This document shows, piece by piece, positions 53,257-62,131 of a DNA stretch of 64,000 nt. The notes under the pieces are model-generated. The model had not been told where the DNA came from. It made no database searches and saw nothing but the letters and a program-made list of their open reading frames with translations. This DNA comes from Paenibacillus sp. HB172176. GTDB taxonomy: Bacteria; Bacillota; Bacilli; Paenibacillales; Paenibacillaceae. The position numbers and the translations under genes are program-made. How positions within the stretch are numbered: the first letter of the stretch is position 1; every line of letters starts with the position of its first letter. The DNA is taken from the NCBI RefSeq assembly GCF_011947265.1, contig NZ_JAATHD010000002.1, positions 248,001 through 312,000 on the forward strand, written 5' to 3'.

Positions 53257-53303
53257 GCCGGCACATCCTTTTTTTGTGAGGTTATTCTGCATGCGCAGTC
53301 TCG

Positions 53304-53600
53304 CTAAAAGTAAGTTTTATTCGCTGCCGTTATTCGGCCCGCATTTTCCTTCACGATAGCTTGACAGCCAAGCCGATAGCCTTCCTCGAATTCCTCCGGC
53401 TCCAGACGATCCCATTCCTCGTCTGTAATTTCTTCGAGGAATTCCATGCCTTCCGTCACCAGGCAGCGACAACGCGCGCAGGTTCCGCGCGTACAGGAGA
53501 AGCTCCAGTCGACGCCGTTCTTCATTGCCAGATCAAGAAGACTGAGTCCCGCTTCCGCTTCGACTTCTTTCTGTATCGTTCTACCCTTTAATTCAATCAT
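53304..53600 (-). CDS. [2Fe-2S] ferredoxin
   Basis: 98 aa with C36-x4-C41-x2-C44 and C79 (SCTRGTCARC ... GCQA), the canonical plant-type spacing, plus an acidic stretch near 55-75. Start taken at 53600. Its role in electron transfer is inferred from the fold; no partner is obvious in the operon. Confidence 0.85.
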   Translation of the reverse strand: MIELKGRTIQKEVEAEAGLSLLDLAMKNGVDWSFSCTRGTCARCRCLVTEGMEFLEEITDEEWDRLEPEEFEEGYRLGCQAIVKENAGRITAANKTYF

Positions 53601-53663
53601 AAGCTCCTGGATTCTCCTTATCCTTGTGTCGATTTCGCTTTCGCGCATTATGTAGTGTTCCCG

Positions 53664-53843
53664 TCAAGTAATCGATATCAATCCACAGATAAAGCCGAGG
53701 AACAATAATAGAAATGCAATTGTCGATAAAATAAATTTTACGATGCCTTTTGTTTTCAATCTGGCGATCGTTATGAGGAATGCCGCAACGGCCATCATTC
53801 CGATGCCGATTAAAGAAATCCACATCTTTGTCATTCCGTCCAT
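53664..53843 (-). CDS. yphE: DUF2768 small membrane protein (YphE-type)
   Basis: 59 aa with two transmembrane helices (about 8-27 and 37-58) around a basic loop (RLKTKG). Size, topology and position between gpsA and spoIVA match the YphE/DUF2768 family. The ATG at 53843 has GGAG about 12 nt upstream; an ATG three codons on is also possible. A TATAAT lies at 53894-53889 without a good -35. Confidence 0.7.
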   Translation of the reverse strand: MDGMTKMWISLIGIGMMAVAAFLITIARLKTKGIVKFILSTIAFLLLFLGFICGLISIT

Positions 53844-53960
53844 CTTCGTTATCTACTCCCTGCCTCTTTGCGTATTCAAGCTCTTTCATTATAACATCAG
53901 CCTGCCGAGGAAACGAATAAAATGTCGACAATAATACGAATTTTGAAGGTTGAAGCAACG

Positions 53961-54030
53961 AAAAAACGACAAAAGCATGGCGCCGGGCAAATAAGCAATT
54001 TCACCTATCGCCGCTGCGCACGCTTTTGCC
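53961..54030 (-). terminator. terminator-like long hairpin after spoVIF
   Basis: GGCAAAAGCGTG (54030 downwards) pairs with CATGCTTTTGTC (ending 53968) to make a stem of about 12 bp around a 40-nt loop, followed by GTTTTTTC. Confidence 0.6.
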
Positions 54031-54037
54031 GGACTAC

Positions 54038-54313
54038 TTATTTTTTCGTCATCATTTTAATCAGAGACTCCATGCTTGACGGACTCATTCCGCTTGCTTT
54101 AACGGCTTTCACGATATCGTTCATTGTCGATTCAGTTACTTTGATCTTCGCCATGTCAGCGACCTGCTTAATCAATTTTCGAAGCTCAGTTTCGCTTTGC
54201 AGGGTTCCGGCATCAACGCCGCTTGCTATTTTTTTAACGGCATTTTCGCTAATATTGCTGCCCGTTTTTTTGTTAATCGCTCCGAGTACATCCTTCGGTA
54301 TTCCTTTTGACAA
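54038..54313 (-). CDS. spoVIF: stage VI sporulation protein F
   Basis: 91-aa soluble protein of the SpoVIF (YjcC) family, which acts in late coat assembly under sigma-K control. The repeated helical pattern (ENAVKKIASGVDAGTLQ, MNDIVKAVKASGMSPSSM) fits. The TTG at 54313 has GGAGGG 8 nt upstream and is preferred over a GTG at 54322. Confidence 0.85.
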   Translation of the reverse strand: MSKGIPKDVLGAINKKTGSNISENAVKKIASGVDAGTLQSETELRKLIKQVADMAKIKVTESTMNDIVKAVKASGMSPSSMESLIKMMTKK

Positions 54314-54348
54314 GTGTTCCACCCTCCTCTGATGGTTGAGCTCCTTGC

Positions 54349-54375
54349 ATCATATGAGGAGCGGTCATCATTGGT
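54349..54375 (-). promoter_or_regulatory. sigma-K-like promoter of spoVIF
   Basis: ACC (-35) and CATATGATG (-10), 16 bp apart, against sigma-K consensus AC and CATANNNTA. Lies between gpsA and spoVIF. Confidence 0.5.
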
Positions 54376-54389
54376 GTAGGCGGGTGACA

Positions 54390-55433
54390 TCAGTCGAACG
54401 ATTCTATTTCATGCGTTTTCAACCGGCCCATAAGATGCTCGACCGCATCCTTGGGCGACTTTCCTTCGAACAGGACGGCGTAGAGCTGCTCCGTTATCGG
54501 CATCTCCACATTCGCATCCTTGGCAAGCTTGTACGCGGCTTTGGTCGTGCGCACGCCTTCCACAACCATGCCCATGCGCTCTAGCACCTCAGAGAGCGGC
54601 GTGCCGTCCGCGAGCATATAGCCGGCTCTCCAATTGCGGCTGTGCTTGCTGGTGCAGGTAACAACGAGGTCGCCGACGCCGGCAAGCCCCGCGAAGGTAA
54701 GCGGACTCGCTCCCAAAGCGGAGCCCAGTCGGCTAATCTCAGCCAAGCCTCGTGTCAGCAAAGCCGCCTTGGCATTATCGCCGAATTGAAGCCCATCCGT
54801 CAGCCCTGCTCCAAGCGCGATAATATTCTTGATCGCTCCAGCGACTTCTACGCCAACGACGTCGTTGTTCGTATAGACCCGAAATGCTTGTGTCATGAAG
54901 GCATCCTGCGCTTGTTCGGCAGCGCTCAGCTTCTCTGCCGCGACAACGACTGTCGTCGGCTGCTTGCGAATGACCTCCTCCGCATGGCTCGGCCCCGATA
55001 AGACAACAATGGATTCCGCCGGACGACGCAATTCCTCCGATAGCACAATCGACATCCGTTTCAGCGATTCGGCTTCAAAGCCCTTGGTCGCATGAACGCA
55101 TAACGTGTCCGCTTCAAGGAAAGGGGCCGCCATAGAGGCAACCGCTCTCATTGCTCCGGACGGCGCTGCGAATAATGCCAGCTCGGCATCGTGCAAGGCA
55201 TGCTCTATATTCGTAGTTGCCGATATGGATAAAGAGAGTTCGATTCCCGGAAGATATTTCTTATTGGTATGCCGGTCGTTGATCTCGGCCGCCTGCTCTT
55301 CGCTGCGCGTCCAGATTTGCACATCAAAGTCGTTGCAGGCAAGCACGGAAGCGAGCGCCGTCCCCCAGCTTCCCCCAACGATAACAGCCGCTTTGCGTTT
55401 ACAGTCTTTATGCGCCTCTATCTCTATGCTCAT
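54390..55433 (-). CDS. gpsA: NAD(P)-dependent glycerol-3-phosphate dehydrogenase
   Basis: Supplies glycerol-3-phosphate for phospholipids. VGGSWGTALASVLA near 18-31 (nucleotide loop), KGFE near 115, and the catalytic Lys in VAGAIKNIIALGAG near 192-205. 347 aa. AGGAGC overlapping the plsY stop serves as ribosome site. Confidence 0.95.
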   Translation of the reverse strand: MSIEIEAHKDCKRKAAVIVGGSWGTALASVLACNDFDVQIWTRSEEQAAEINDRHTNKKYLPGIELSLSISATTNIEHALHDAELALFAAPSGAMRAVASMAAPFLEADTLCVHATKGFEAESLKRMSIVLSEELRRPAESIVVLSGPSHAEEVIRKQPTTVVVAAEKLSAAEQAQDAFMTQAFRVYTNNDVVGVEVAGAIKNIIALGAGLTDGLQFGDNAKAALLTRGLAEISRLGSALGASPLTFAGLAGVGDLVVTCTSKHSRNWRAGYMLADGTPLSEVLERMGMVVEGVRTTKAAYKLAKDANVEMPITEQLYAVLFEGKSPKDAVEHLMGRLKTHEIESFD

Positions 55434-55437
55434 CCTT

Positions 55438-56037
55438 TCAAGCTCCTTTCCTTTCGCCCAGCTTTCTCTCCGTGCCCTGCAGCAGCTTCACGATATTCGT
55501 TCGGTGGCGAACGATAGCGAAGATGGCCAGAACAATTGCCCCGCTCAGCAAGGGAGCCGTCGCGTCGAAGAATAGAATGAATAAAGGCGTGAAGATGGCG
55601 AATAACAAAGAGCCGAGGGATACGTACCTTGTCGCGGCGATTACCGCTATCGCTACAACGCCCGCGCATAGAGCCGGCACAAACGCCAAAGTAGCAATCG
55701 CGCCAACTGTCGTAGCAATTCCTTTGCCGCCTTTGAAGCGAAACCACACAGGCCAGTTATGACCGATAATCGCCGCCAAACCGCATAGTACAGGCACCCA
55801 TGAATCGTCGCTCAGCAGCCGTCCGATGAACACAGCCGCGACACCTTTCGCGATATCCAGCAGGAAAACCAGAATGCCAGGTCCCTTCCCGAGCACTCTT
55901 AACGTATTCGTCGCCCCGGCGTTGCCGCTGCCGTGCTGACGAATATCAATACCTTTCACCCATTTGGCAATCAGAATGCTGAATGACAACGAGCCTAGCA
56001 AATAACAAACAACAACTGCGATGATATCTGGTAGCAA
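55438..56037 (-). CDS. plsY: glycerol-3-phosphate acyltransferase PlsY
   Basis: Membrane enzyme transferring acyl groups from acyl phosphate to glycerol-3-phosphate. GSGNAGATN near 36-44, FKGGKGIAT near 100-108, and KLLQGTE at the end are the three cytoplasmic motifs. 199 aa, TTG start behind GGGGAG. Follows der and precedes gpsA, the next enzyme's substrate source. Confidence 0.95.
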   Translation of the reverse strand: MLPDIIAVVVCYLLGSLSFSILIAKWVKGIDIRQHGSGNAGATNTLRVLGKGPGILVFLLDIAKGVAAVFIGRLLSDDSWVPVLCGLAAIIGHNWPVWFRFKGGKGIATTVGAIATLAFVPALCAGVVAIAVIAATRYVSLGSLLFAIFTPLFILFFDATAPLLSGAIVLAIFAIVRHRTNIVKLLQGTERKLGERKGA

Positions 56038-56049
56038 GCTTCTTCTCCC

Positions 56050-57372
56050 CTAATCCTCATCCGATTTGCGCCTTGTAAAGATTCTGAGCGGCGTGCCCTC
56101 GAAATCAAAAGCGGCGCGAATTTTGTTTTCCAAATAGCGTTCATACGAGAAATGCATAAGCTCCGGATCATTCACAAAGCATACAATTGTCGGCGGCTTC
56201 GTCGCGACCTGTGTCACATAATTAATTCTGAGCCGCTTGCCTTTGTCCGACGGGGGCGGATTAATCGCTACCGCATCCGACACGACGTCGTTGAGCAGAT
56301 GCGTCTGTATGCGAAGCGCATGCTGCTCGGACACATGATTAATGACGGGCAGCAATTTATGTAAGCGCTGCTTGGTCAGTGCAGACAAATAAACAATCGG
56401 AGCATAGGTCATGAACAGAAAATGATCGCGAATATTTTGACTGAATCGAATCATCGTTTTGTCATCCTTGTCGATCGCATCCCATTTGTTCACAACAAAG
56501 ACGGAAGCTTTCCCGGCCTCATGAGCATAGCCCGCAATATGCTTGTCCTGCTCGATGATGCCTTCCTCTCCGTTGATGAGCACCAGCACAACATCAGCCC
56601 GCTCGATCGCTTTCATGGCGCGCATAACACTGTATTTTTCCGTCGATTCGTACACCTTGCCGCGCTTTCTCATGCCTGCCGTATCAATCAGAACATAACG
56701 TTGACCGTCATGTTCGAACGGCGTGTCTATCGCGTCTCGCGTCGTCCCCGCTACATTGCTGACAATAACTCGATCTTCCCCGAGCAAAGCATTGACAAGC
56801 GAAGATTTCCCCACGTTCGGCCGGCCAATCAATGCCACTCGAATGACATCATCGTCGTAGCCATCATCCTCAAGCTCCGGCAATCGCTCAACGGCCGCAT
56901 CAAGCAAATCCCCGATACCAAGTCCATGCGCTCCGGAAATAGCGATCGGATCGCCGAATCCAAGTCCATAAAATTCATAAATATCGTCATGCCGATTCTC
57001 ATTATCGACTTTGTTCACGGCCATAACGATCGGCTTGCGCGAGCGGAAAAGCATTTGCGCCACTTCTTCATCCGACATTGTAAGTCCGCTTTTCGCATCG
57101 GTCATGAAGATAATTACGTCGGCCTCTTCAATCGCCAACTCCGCTTGCATCCGGACGGATTTCATAATCTCATCCTCGCCGTCGATTTCAATGCCGCCTG
57201 TATCAATAATGCTGAATGCCTTGCCGTTCCATTCTCCGGTTCCGTATATTCGATCGCGCGTTATGCCGGGCTTATCTTCAACGATTGCCAGACGATCACC
57301 GATTATACGGTTAAAAATAGTCGATTTCCCTACATTCGGTCGACCAACAATCGCGATAACGGGTCTTGCCAT
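56050..57372 (-). CDS. der: ribosome-associated GTPase Der (EngA)
   Basis: Essential 50S assembly GTPase with two tandem G domains. GRPNVGKS occurs twice (near 10 and 183), with DTGG/DTAG and NKVD/NKWD pairs, then a KH-like C-terminal domain. 440 aa, normal. Confidence 0.97.
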   Translation of the reverse strand: MARPVIAIVGRPNVGKSTIFNRIIGDRLAIVEDKPGITRDRIYGTGEWNGKAFSIIDTGGIEIDGEDEIMKSVRMQAELAIEEADVIIFMTDAKSGLTMSDEEVAQMLFRSRKPIVMAVNKVDNENRHDDIYEFYGLGFGDPIAISGAHGLGIGDLLDAAVERLPELEDDGYDDDVIRVALIGRPNVGKSSLVNALLGEDRVIVSNVAGTTRDAIDTPFEHDGQRYVLIDTAGMRKRGKVYESTEKYSVMRAMKAIERADVVLVLINGEEGIIEQDKHIAGYAHEAGKASVFVVNKWDAIDKDDKTMIRFSQNIRDHFLFMTYAPIVYLSALTKQRLHKLLPVINHVSEQHALRIQTHLLNDVVSDAVAINPPPSDKGKRLRINYVTQVATKPPTIVCFVNDPELMHFSYERYLENKIRAAFDFEGTPLRIFTRRKSDED

Positions 57373-57584
57373 AATTGGTTTTTCACTCCTTCTTCAATTC
57401 TCACGATAACCATCATAGCAAAAAAGAACGCTCTTGGCTAACATTTCATATTCTCGTTTCTCAGTTAAATTTCATGTCAATCTCTGCAGATTGAAGCCCC
57501 ATGTCGCGAGAACCAACACGATTCATGGAAATGATCGATATCTATCGACGGCTGTCGCTTCCTGATGTCGAATGCAGGAAATCG

Positions 57585-58220
57585 TCAATTCTTTCTGTAC
57601 TTAAGAGAGGCCCTTCCTATCTTCAAAAACATCCTCTTGCCAAAACGTTGCAGTAGCGTCATTAGCAATGCCGCAGCCACGGCCGCCCATACGCTGTCCC
57701 ACCAGAATAAACCGCCAATTCGCATAGTGAAGGAACCGGCGTCAAGCCATGCTGATAGAAATTCTCCCATGATCGCGCCAAGCGCGATAACACTGAATTG
57801 CTGATGCAAATCAGACGCAAACGAGCAGCATAATATTCCGCAGAGAACAGGCCCTCCCCAGCTCGCATCCAAATGAAAGAACAGCGGATCATGGGCATAT
57901 AAGCTATGAATTCCTCCCCACAAAATCGCAATCAATGCACTGCAAACCATTAAATAAACGCGATTATTCGTTGATTTGGACTTCCAAATCGAAGCTATAG
58001 AAGCCAGTAGAACGATACAAATTCCAATATGAAGTTCAAAAGCGGAATAAGCAGAGCTTGGACGCCACCATAACGGCATGTAGAAGAGCAGCGTTGTCGT
58101 AATCCATAGGAAAATGAGAGATCGCCCTCCAGCCTGCTGTGAAAGATAAGGCCGCCAACCCGTTGCGATAAGAATGAGAAGACAGATAAGGATTAACATC
58201 GACGTATACCCTGCATTCAT
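57585..58220 (-). CDS. yphA: YphA-like membrane protein
   Basis: 211 aa, six or so transmembrane segments, rich in Trp, with a basic C-terminus. Position upstream of der matches B. subtilis yphA; function unknown. Start at 58220, 9 nt from GAGGTG. The 212-nt gap to der holds nothing I can name. Confidence 0.7.
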   Translation of the reverse strand: MNAGYTSMLILICLLILIATGWRPYLSQQAGGRSLIFLWITTTLLFYMPLWWRPSSAYSAFELHIGICIVLLASIASIWKSKSTNNRVYLMVCSALIAILWGGIHSLYAHDPLFFHLDASWGGPVLCGILCCSFASDLHQQFSVIALGAIMGEFLSAWLDAGSFTMRIGGLFWWDSVWAAVAAALLMTLLQRFGKRMFLKIGRASLKYRKN

Positions 58221-58259
58221 TATTATCATCACCTCGTGCTTCCTATTATGCGCCAAAGC

Positions 58260-58299
58260 AAAAAGGCTATTCCTGCAAATAATCGCAGGAATAGCCTTT
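58260..58299 (-). terminator. terminator of ypfD
   Basis: Perfect 15-bp arms (58285-58299 with 58262-58276), 8-nt loop, T5 tail. The yphA start lies only 40 nt beyond it. Confidence 0.93.
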
Positions 58300-58334
58300 C
58301 CATTCGTCTAAGAGGTTGTTCAAAAAGAACATTT

Positions 58335-59570
58335 TTATTTCAATTTGCTTAATTTGTCGCCAAAACGTTCGCCCAGAGAATAGCTCATGCTTGAGCTGTT
58401 CAGACTGACGTTCGGATTATTGATTTCTTCCATCTTCGGCGAGCGCGGAGCGCGTTCCGGTCTGGAGCTTGCAGCAGGCTGCTCAGGAGCTTCTTCCGTT
58501 TCCTTGATGCTCAGGCTGACACGTTTCTCTCCGGCATTGAAATCAAGAATTTTCGCTTTAACTTCTTGACCTTCTTTCAGTACCTCGTGAGGAGTGGCAA
58601 TGTGACGATGAGCGATTTGCGAAATATGAACCAGACCTTCAACGCCTGGAGCGATTTCAACGAAAGCGCCGAAAGTTACGATGCGGCGAACAACGCCTGT
58701 AACGATGTCGCCTACATTGAATTGACCAGCAGCCGTATCCCATGGTCCAGGTTGAGCGGCTTTAATGCTCAGGCTAATCTTGCCGGCGGCAGGATCTACT
58801 TTAAGAACCTTCACCTTCACTTGGTCGCCCTCGGAAACAACATCCTTCGGATGAGCAACATGCTGCCAGGAGATTTCAGAAACGTGGACAAGACCGTCAA
58901 CGCCGCCGATATCAACGAAAGCGCCGAAAGGAGTCAATCGTTGAACCGTACCTTCAAGCTCTTGACCGATTTCCAGCGATCCCATAATTTCTTGTTTGTT
59001 CTGCTCAAATTCGGCATCAAGAACTTCTTTCTGCGAAAGAATAACTTTCTTGTTCTCCGTATCGATCTCCTTCACCTTCACACGAAGCGTACGGCCTTTG
59101 TAATCGCTGAAATCCTCGACGAAATGACGCTCAACCATGGATGCCGGAATAAAGCCGCGAACGCCAACATCGGCGACGAGTCCGCCTTTTACGACATCTG
59201 CTACAACAACCTCGAACACCTCTCCGCTTTCAAAGCGCTGTTGAATCTCTTCCCAGCCTTTTTCTCCGTCAATCAAACGTTTGGAAAGCACCAGGCTTTC
59301 TTTGTTGTCATCGATGCTGACAACCTTCAGTTCAACCTCTTGGCCGACTTCAACAGCGTCAGCCGCGTTCTCCACTTGCACATTGGACAGCTCGCGGATT
59401 GGAATGACACCGTCATATTTATATCCAAGGCTTACATAAGCTTGGTTATCCTCGATTTTGACGATCGTACCTTTAACGGAGTCGCCTTTCTTCAAAGACA
59501 TTAGATTATCCATTTGATCCTGGCTAACTTCCTCCGCTGCCGTTTCTTGCACATTAATTTCTTCTGACAT
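58335..59570 (-). CDS. ypfD: S1-domain RNA-binding protein (ribosomal protein S1 homologue YpfD)
   Basis: 411 aa with four S1 repeats (about 20-95, 105-172, 190-260, 276-346), each with the VxGxV...GxFV pattern (for example [20 protein letters not shown]). Short form typical of Firmicutes; E. coli S1 has six. C-terminal tail is Pro/Ser/Arg-rich. GAGGAGG ribosome site. Confidence 0.94.
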   Translation of the reverse strand: MSEEINVQETAAEEVSQDQMDNLMSLKKGDSVKGTIVKIEDNQAYVSLGYKYDGVIPIRELSNVQVENAADAVEVGQEVELKVVSIDDNKESLVLSKRLIDGEKGWEEIQQRFESGEVFEVVVADVVKGGLVADVGVRGFIPASMVERHFVEDFSDYKGRTLRVKVKEIDTENKKVILSQKEVLDAEFEQNKQEIMGSLEIGQELEGTVQRLTPFGAFVDIGGVDGLVHVSEISWQHVAHPKDVVSEGDQVKVKVLKVDPAAGKISLSIKAAQPGPWDTAAGQFNVGDIVTGVVRRIVTFGAFVEIAPGVEGLVHISQIAHRHIATPHEVLKEGQEVKAKILDFNAGEKRVSLSIKETEEAPEQPAASSRPERAPRSPKMEEINNPNVSLNSSSMSYSLGERFGDKLSKLK

Positions 59571-59648
59571 TGAAAATTACCTCCTCAGTTCATACCCCAA
59601 CTTTATTTAAATCCGGCGGCGTCAGCCGCTCAGCATTTAAAACGCATT

Positions 59649-60224
59649 TTAATGATATTGCGCAGCCAGCTCGTTGATTCTGGCCATGACAACCTCTGTT
59701 ACTTGCTCGAGCGCATCCGGCGATGATAAATCAATAATGGCCGCTAACTGAATGGGCTCGCCATAGCAAACCAACGTCTTTCTGAACAATCGATATCCGC
59801 CTACAATCGCGACAGGCACAATTAACGCTTCGCTTCGCATGGCGATCATCGCGGTTCCCTTTTTGGCAGCTCCCGGAGTCTTTCTGGAGCCTTCGGGAAA
59901 GATACCCATAACATTTCCCGCTTTCAGCAAATTAATGCCTGAGCGAATCGCTTCCTTGCTGACTCCCCCTCGCTTTACAGGGAAAGCGCCGAAGGAACGC
60001 AGCAACCCTCCGAATATCGGAATTTTGAACAGCTCTTCCTTCGCCATAAAGTAAACCTTGCGAGGAACCAGCACACCGATGGTCGGCGGATCCAGATTGC
60101 TAATATGATTCGATGCAAGAATAACCGGTCCTGACTTCGGAATATGATGCAAGCCCTTCGCTTCCAATCGAAACAGAAATCTATAGATCACTCGGAGAAG
60201 AAACCGAAAAAATACATATGACAT
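59649..60224 (-). CDS. plsC: 1-acyl-sn-glycerol-3-phosphate acyltransferase
   Basis: Second acylation in phosphatidic acid synthesis. HX4D motif NHISNLD near 36-42, KEELFKIPIFG near 62, and FPEGSRKTPG near 109-118. 191 aa; N-terminal hydrophobic segment. Starts just after cmk with GGAGGCG in the cmk end. Confidence 0.95.
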   Translation of the reverse strand: MSYVFFRFLLRVIYRFLFRLEAKGLHHIPKSGPVILASNHISNLDPPTIGVLVPRKVYFMAKEELFKIPIFGGLLRSFGAFPVKRGGVSKEAIRSGINLLKAGNVMGIFPEGSRKTPGAAKKGTAMIAMRSEALIVPVAIVGGYRLFRKTLVCYGEPIQLAAIIDLSSPDALEQVTEVVMARINELAAQYH

Positions 60225-60227
60225 AGT

Positions 60228-60926
60228 TTACTTCGCCTCCGCCAATTTGGTTCGGCTTAATTTCACAATAGCTTCGACAACTTCGTCAATCGTCATGTGA
60301 CTGCTGTCGAGAACCTTTGCATCGGAGGCCTTGATAAGCGGAGAAATTTCTCTCTGCTCGTCCAAACGATCACGCTCTCTAATCTCTTGCTCCAATTGCT
60401 CCAAGGATACTGAATCATTAGCCGGCAATTCCTTAAATCTGCGCAGCGCTCTCTCGCTTGCGCTTGCCGTCAGGAAGATTTTCAATTCGGCCTTCGGCAA
60501 CACATGCGTGCCGATATCACGGCCATCCATTACGACGCCTTTGCGATCCGCGAGCTTGCGCTGCATCTTGCTCAGCACTTCACGCACGATGCCGCTGGCG
60601 GCGAAATAAGAAACCTGACTCGTCACCTCTCGTGAACGAATACCGCTCGTGACATCCTCGCCGTTCACGTAGACGGATTGACCCTGCTCGCCCGGCAATA
60701 GATCGATCTTAAGAGATTTCACCAAAGCGGATAAAGCATGATGATCATCTGCTGCAACAGCCAAGCGCTGCGCGCTCAATGTTACGGCTCGGTACATTGC
60801 GCCCGTGTCGACATAGACATAACCGAGCTTGTCGGCGACTTTGCGCGCCACCGTGCTCTTGCCTGCGCCTGCCGGTCCGTCAATCGCAATGTTGATATTA
60901 CCGCTGTCGCCCTCTTGCTGCGCCAC
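60228..60926 (-). CDS. cmk: cytidylate kinase
   Basis: Phosphorylates CMP/dCMP. P-loop GPAGAGKSTVA near 17-27, DTGAMYR near 41-47, DGRDIGTHV near 130. 232 aa. GTG start behind AAGGAGG. Cmk-plsC-ypfD order is conserved in Bacillales. Confidence 0.96.
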   Translation of the reverse strand: MAQQEGDSGNINIAIDGPAGAGKSTVARKVADKLGYVYVDTGAMYRAVTLSAQRLAVAADDHHALSALVKSLKIDLLPGEQGQSVYVNGEDVTSGIRSREVTSQVSYFAASGIVREVLSKMQRKLADRKGVVMDGRDIGTHVLPKAELKIFLTASASERALRRFKELPANDSVSLEQLEQEIRERDRLDEQREISPLIKASDAKVLDSSHMTIDEVVEAIVKLSRTKLAEAK

Positions 60927-61040
60927 GTACGGACAACCTCCTTCGTATCAAGACGGACGCCTTCAACATGAAAACGGTCTATGGAGATGAATTCCAAGTT
61001 GATAGCGACGCAATAGCCTATAACAGCTTAGAATTCAAAG

Positions 61041-61060
61041 AAAAAGCAGGCTTTGCCTGC
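61041..61060 (-). terminator. terminator after ypfB
   Basis: 6-bp stem GCAGGC/GCCTGC with a 3-nt loop and TTTTTCTTT tail. It lies just downstream of the cmk promoter start site, so it can only stop transcripts coming from ypfB. Confidence 0.75.
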
Positions 61061-61070
61061 GAACGTGAAA

Positions 61071-61099
61071 ATTATACCACAGTTTGAGTGCAGATGCAA
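61071..61099 (-). promoter_or_regulatory. sigma-A promoter of cmk-plsC-ypfD
   Basis: -35 TTGCAT and extended -10 TGGTATAAT with 17-bp spacing, right after ypfB. Same hexamers as the mtrB promoter. Confidence 0.75.
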
Positions 61100-61110
61100 A
61101 AAGAGAAGAG

Positions 61111-61320
61111 CTAGTTCAAGAGGGTTCCTTCCCACCGATTCGCGCTTGTCAGCCAATGGCGGAAGGAGTCCGCCTGCAGAAGCATTTGTGAAATCAAAAG
61201 CAGGACAAGTAAAAGAATAACCGTTTTTTTGAGATGACCGCTTATCGCATCAATGAGGAGAAGCAGCCTGCGCGCGCCGAAATCGGCTCTCGCTTGCTTG
61301 CATTCCGTTTTCTTGGTCAT
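61111..61320 (-). CDS. ypfB: small membrane protein YpfB-like (DUF5359)
   Basis: 69 aa: basic N-terminus, one transmembrane helix (about 34-52), short external tail with WLTSANRWEG. Position between ypfA and cmk matches B. subtilis ypfB. Start at 61320 behind AGGGAGCG. Confidence 0.75.
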   Translation of the reverse strand: MTKKTECKQARADFGARRLLLLIDAISGHLKKTVILLLVLLLISQMLLQADSFRHWLTSANRWEGTLLN

Positions 61321-61390
61321 TTCCAATCGCTCCCTCCGGCAAAAACTGCATTTAGTTTCCCGCGATTGAAGCGATCTATTCATCGAATGT

Positions 61391-62044
61391 TTATCGATTC
61401 CGGAATTCCAGCTGTCTCTCGAAGCAGAAACGAATAATTTTCTGGCGCTCCGTTTCGGTAATGCTAATATACTTCAGCATGGCCTGGAGCCTTCCGGTTT
61501 CGAGCGTCTTGACGCGAACAACCTCCGCTTTCAGAAACGCGTGCTCGATCGATCCGTTCTTGTAAGGGATGAGCAGCCAGCATTCCATCTCCTGACCGGT
61601 CTGCAGCGCCCATTTACTATCGCATATGAAGGAAATGCCTCCGCCGCCGATATCATCCGTCAGACAGACGAAACGCGCTTGCGCGGAAACCTTGACGGCC
61701 AGCTCGAGCTCGGCAGATACGCGAAGAAAGCTTCGCCTCTGTACCGTTGTAATTTTGGCAGGGTCGGGCTTCAATAATACGACCTGTCGAATCGTATCCT
61801 CTACGAATCCTGTAACATGAGAATCGAAATAATGCTTGACCCCGTCTGAAGAAACGAAATAAACCGACAACTCATCGCCCAGATATAAGCGCTTCATTCG
61901 GCCAGTCGCTTCGTTCAGCGGATATTCAATCAATAATGTATCTTGCGTTTCGTCGGCTATTCTTGAACGATATTCAATCGTTGCCTCCGCTTCATCCGAG
62001 GAAGCGACGTGATAATACAGCATTTCATTAACTTTTGGCAGCAA
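61391..62044 (-). CDS. ypfA: PilZ-domain c-di-GMP receptor (YpfA/MotI-like)
   Basis: 217 aa with N-terminal YcgR-like beta domain and C-terminal PilZ domain: RRSFLR near 96-101 followed by DDIGGGGISF near 125-134. In B. subtilis this protein binds c-di-GMP and stops the flagellar motor (MotI). No ribosome site precedes the first in-frame ATG (62071), so I choose TTG at 62044, 7 nt from GGGGGGG, giving the B. subtilis length. Confidence 0.85.
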   Translation of the reverse strand: MLPKVNEMLYYHVASSDEAEATIEYRSRIADETQDTLLIEYPLNEATGRMKRLYLGDELSVYFVSSDGVKHYFDSHVTGFVEDTIRQVVLLKPDPAKITTVQRRSFLRVSAELELAVKVSAQARFVCLTDDIGGGGISFICDSKWALQTGQEMECWLLIPYKNGSIEHAFLKAEVVRVKTLETGRLQAMLKYISITETERQKIIRFCFERQLEFRNR

Positions 62045-62131
62045 AACTTGTCCCCCCCATAGTACCGCCATTATACCATGGAGTAGGAAAGGGGGGCTAT
62101 ATCGATATTAGCGAAAACAAAGAGAATTTTG

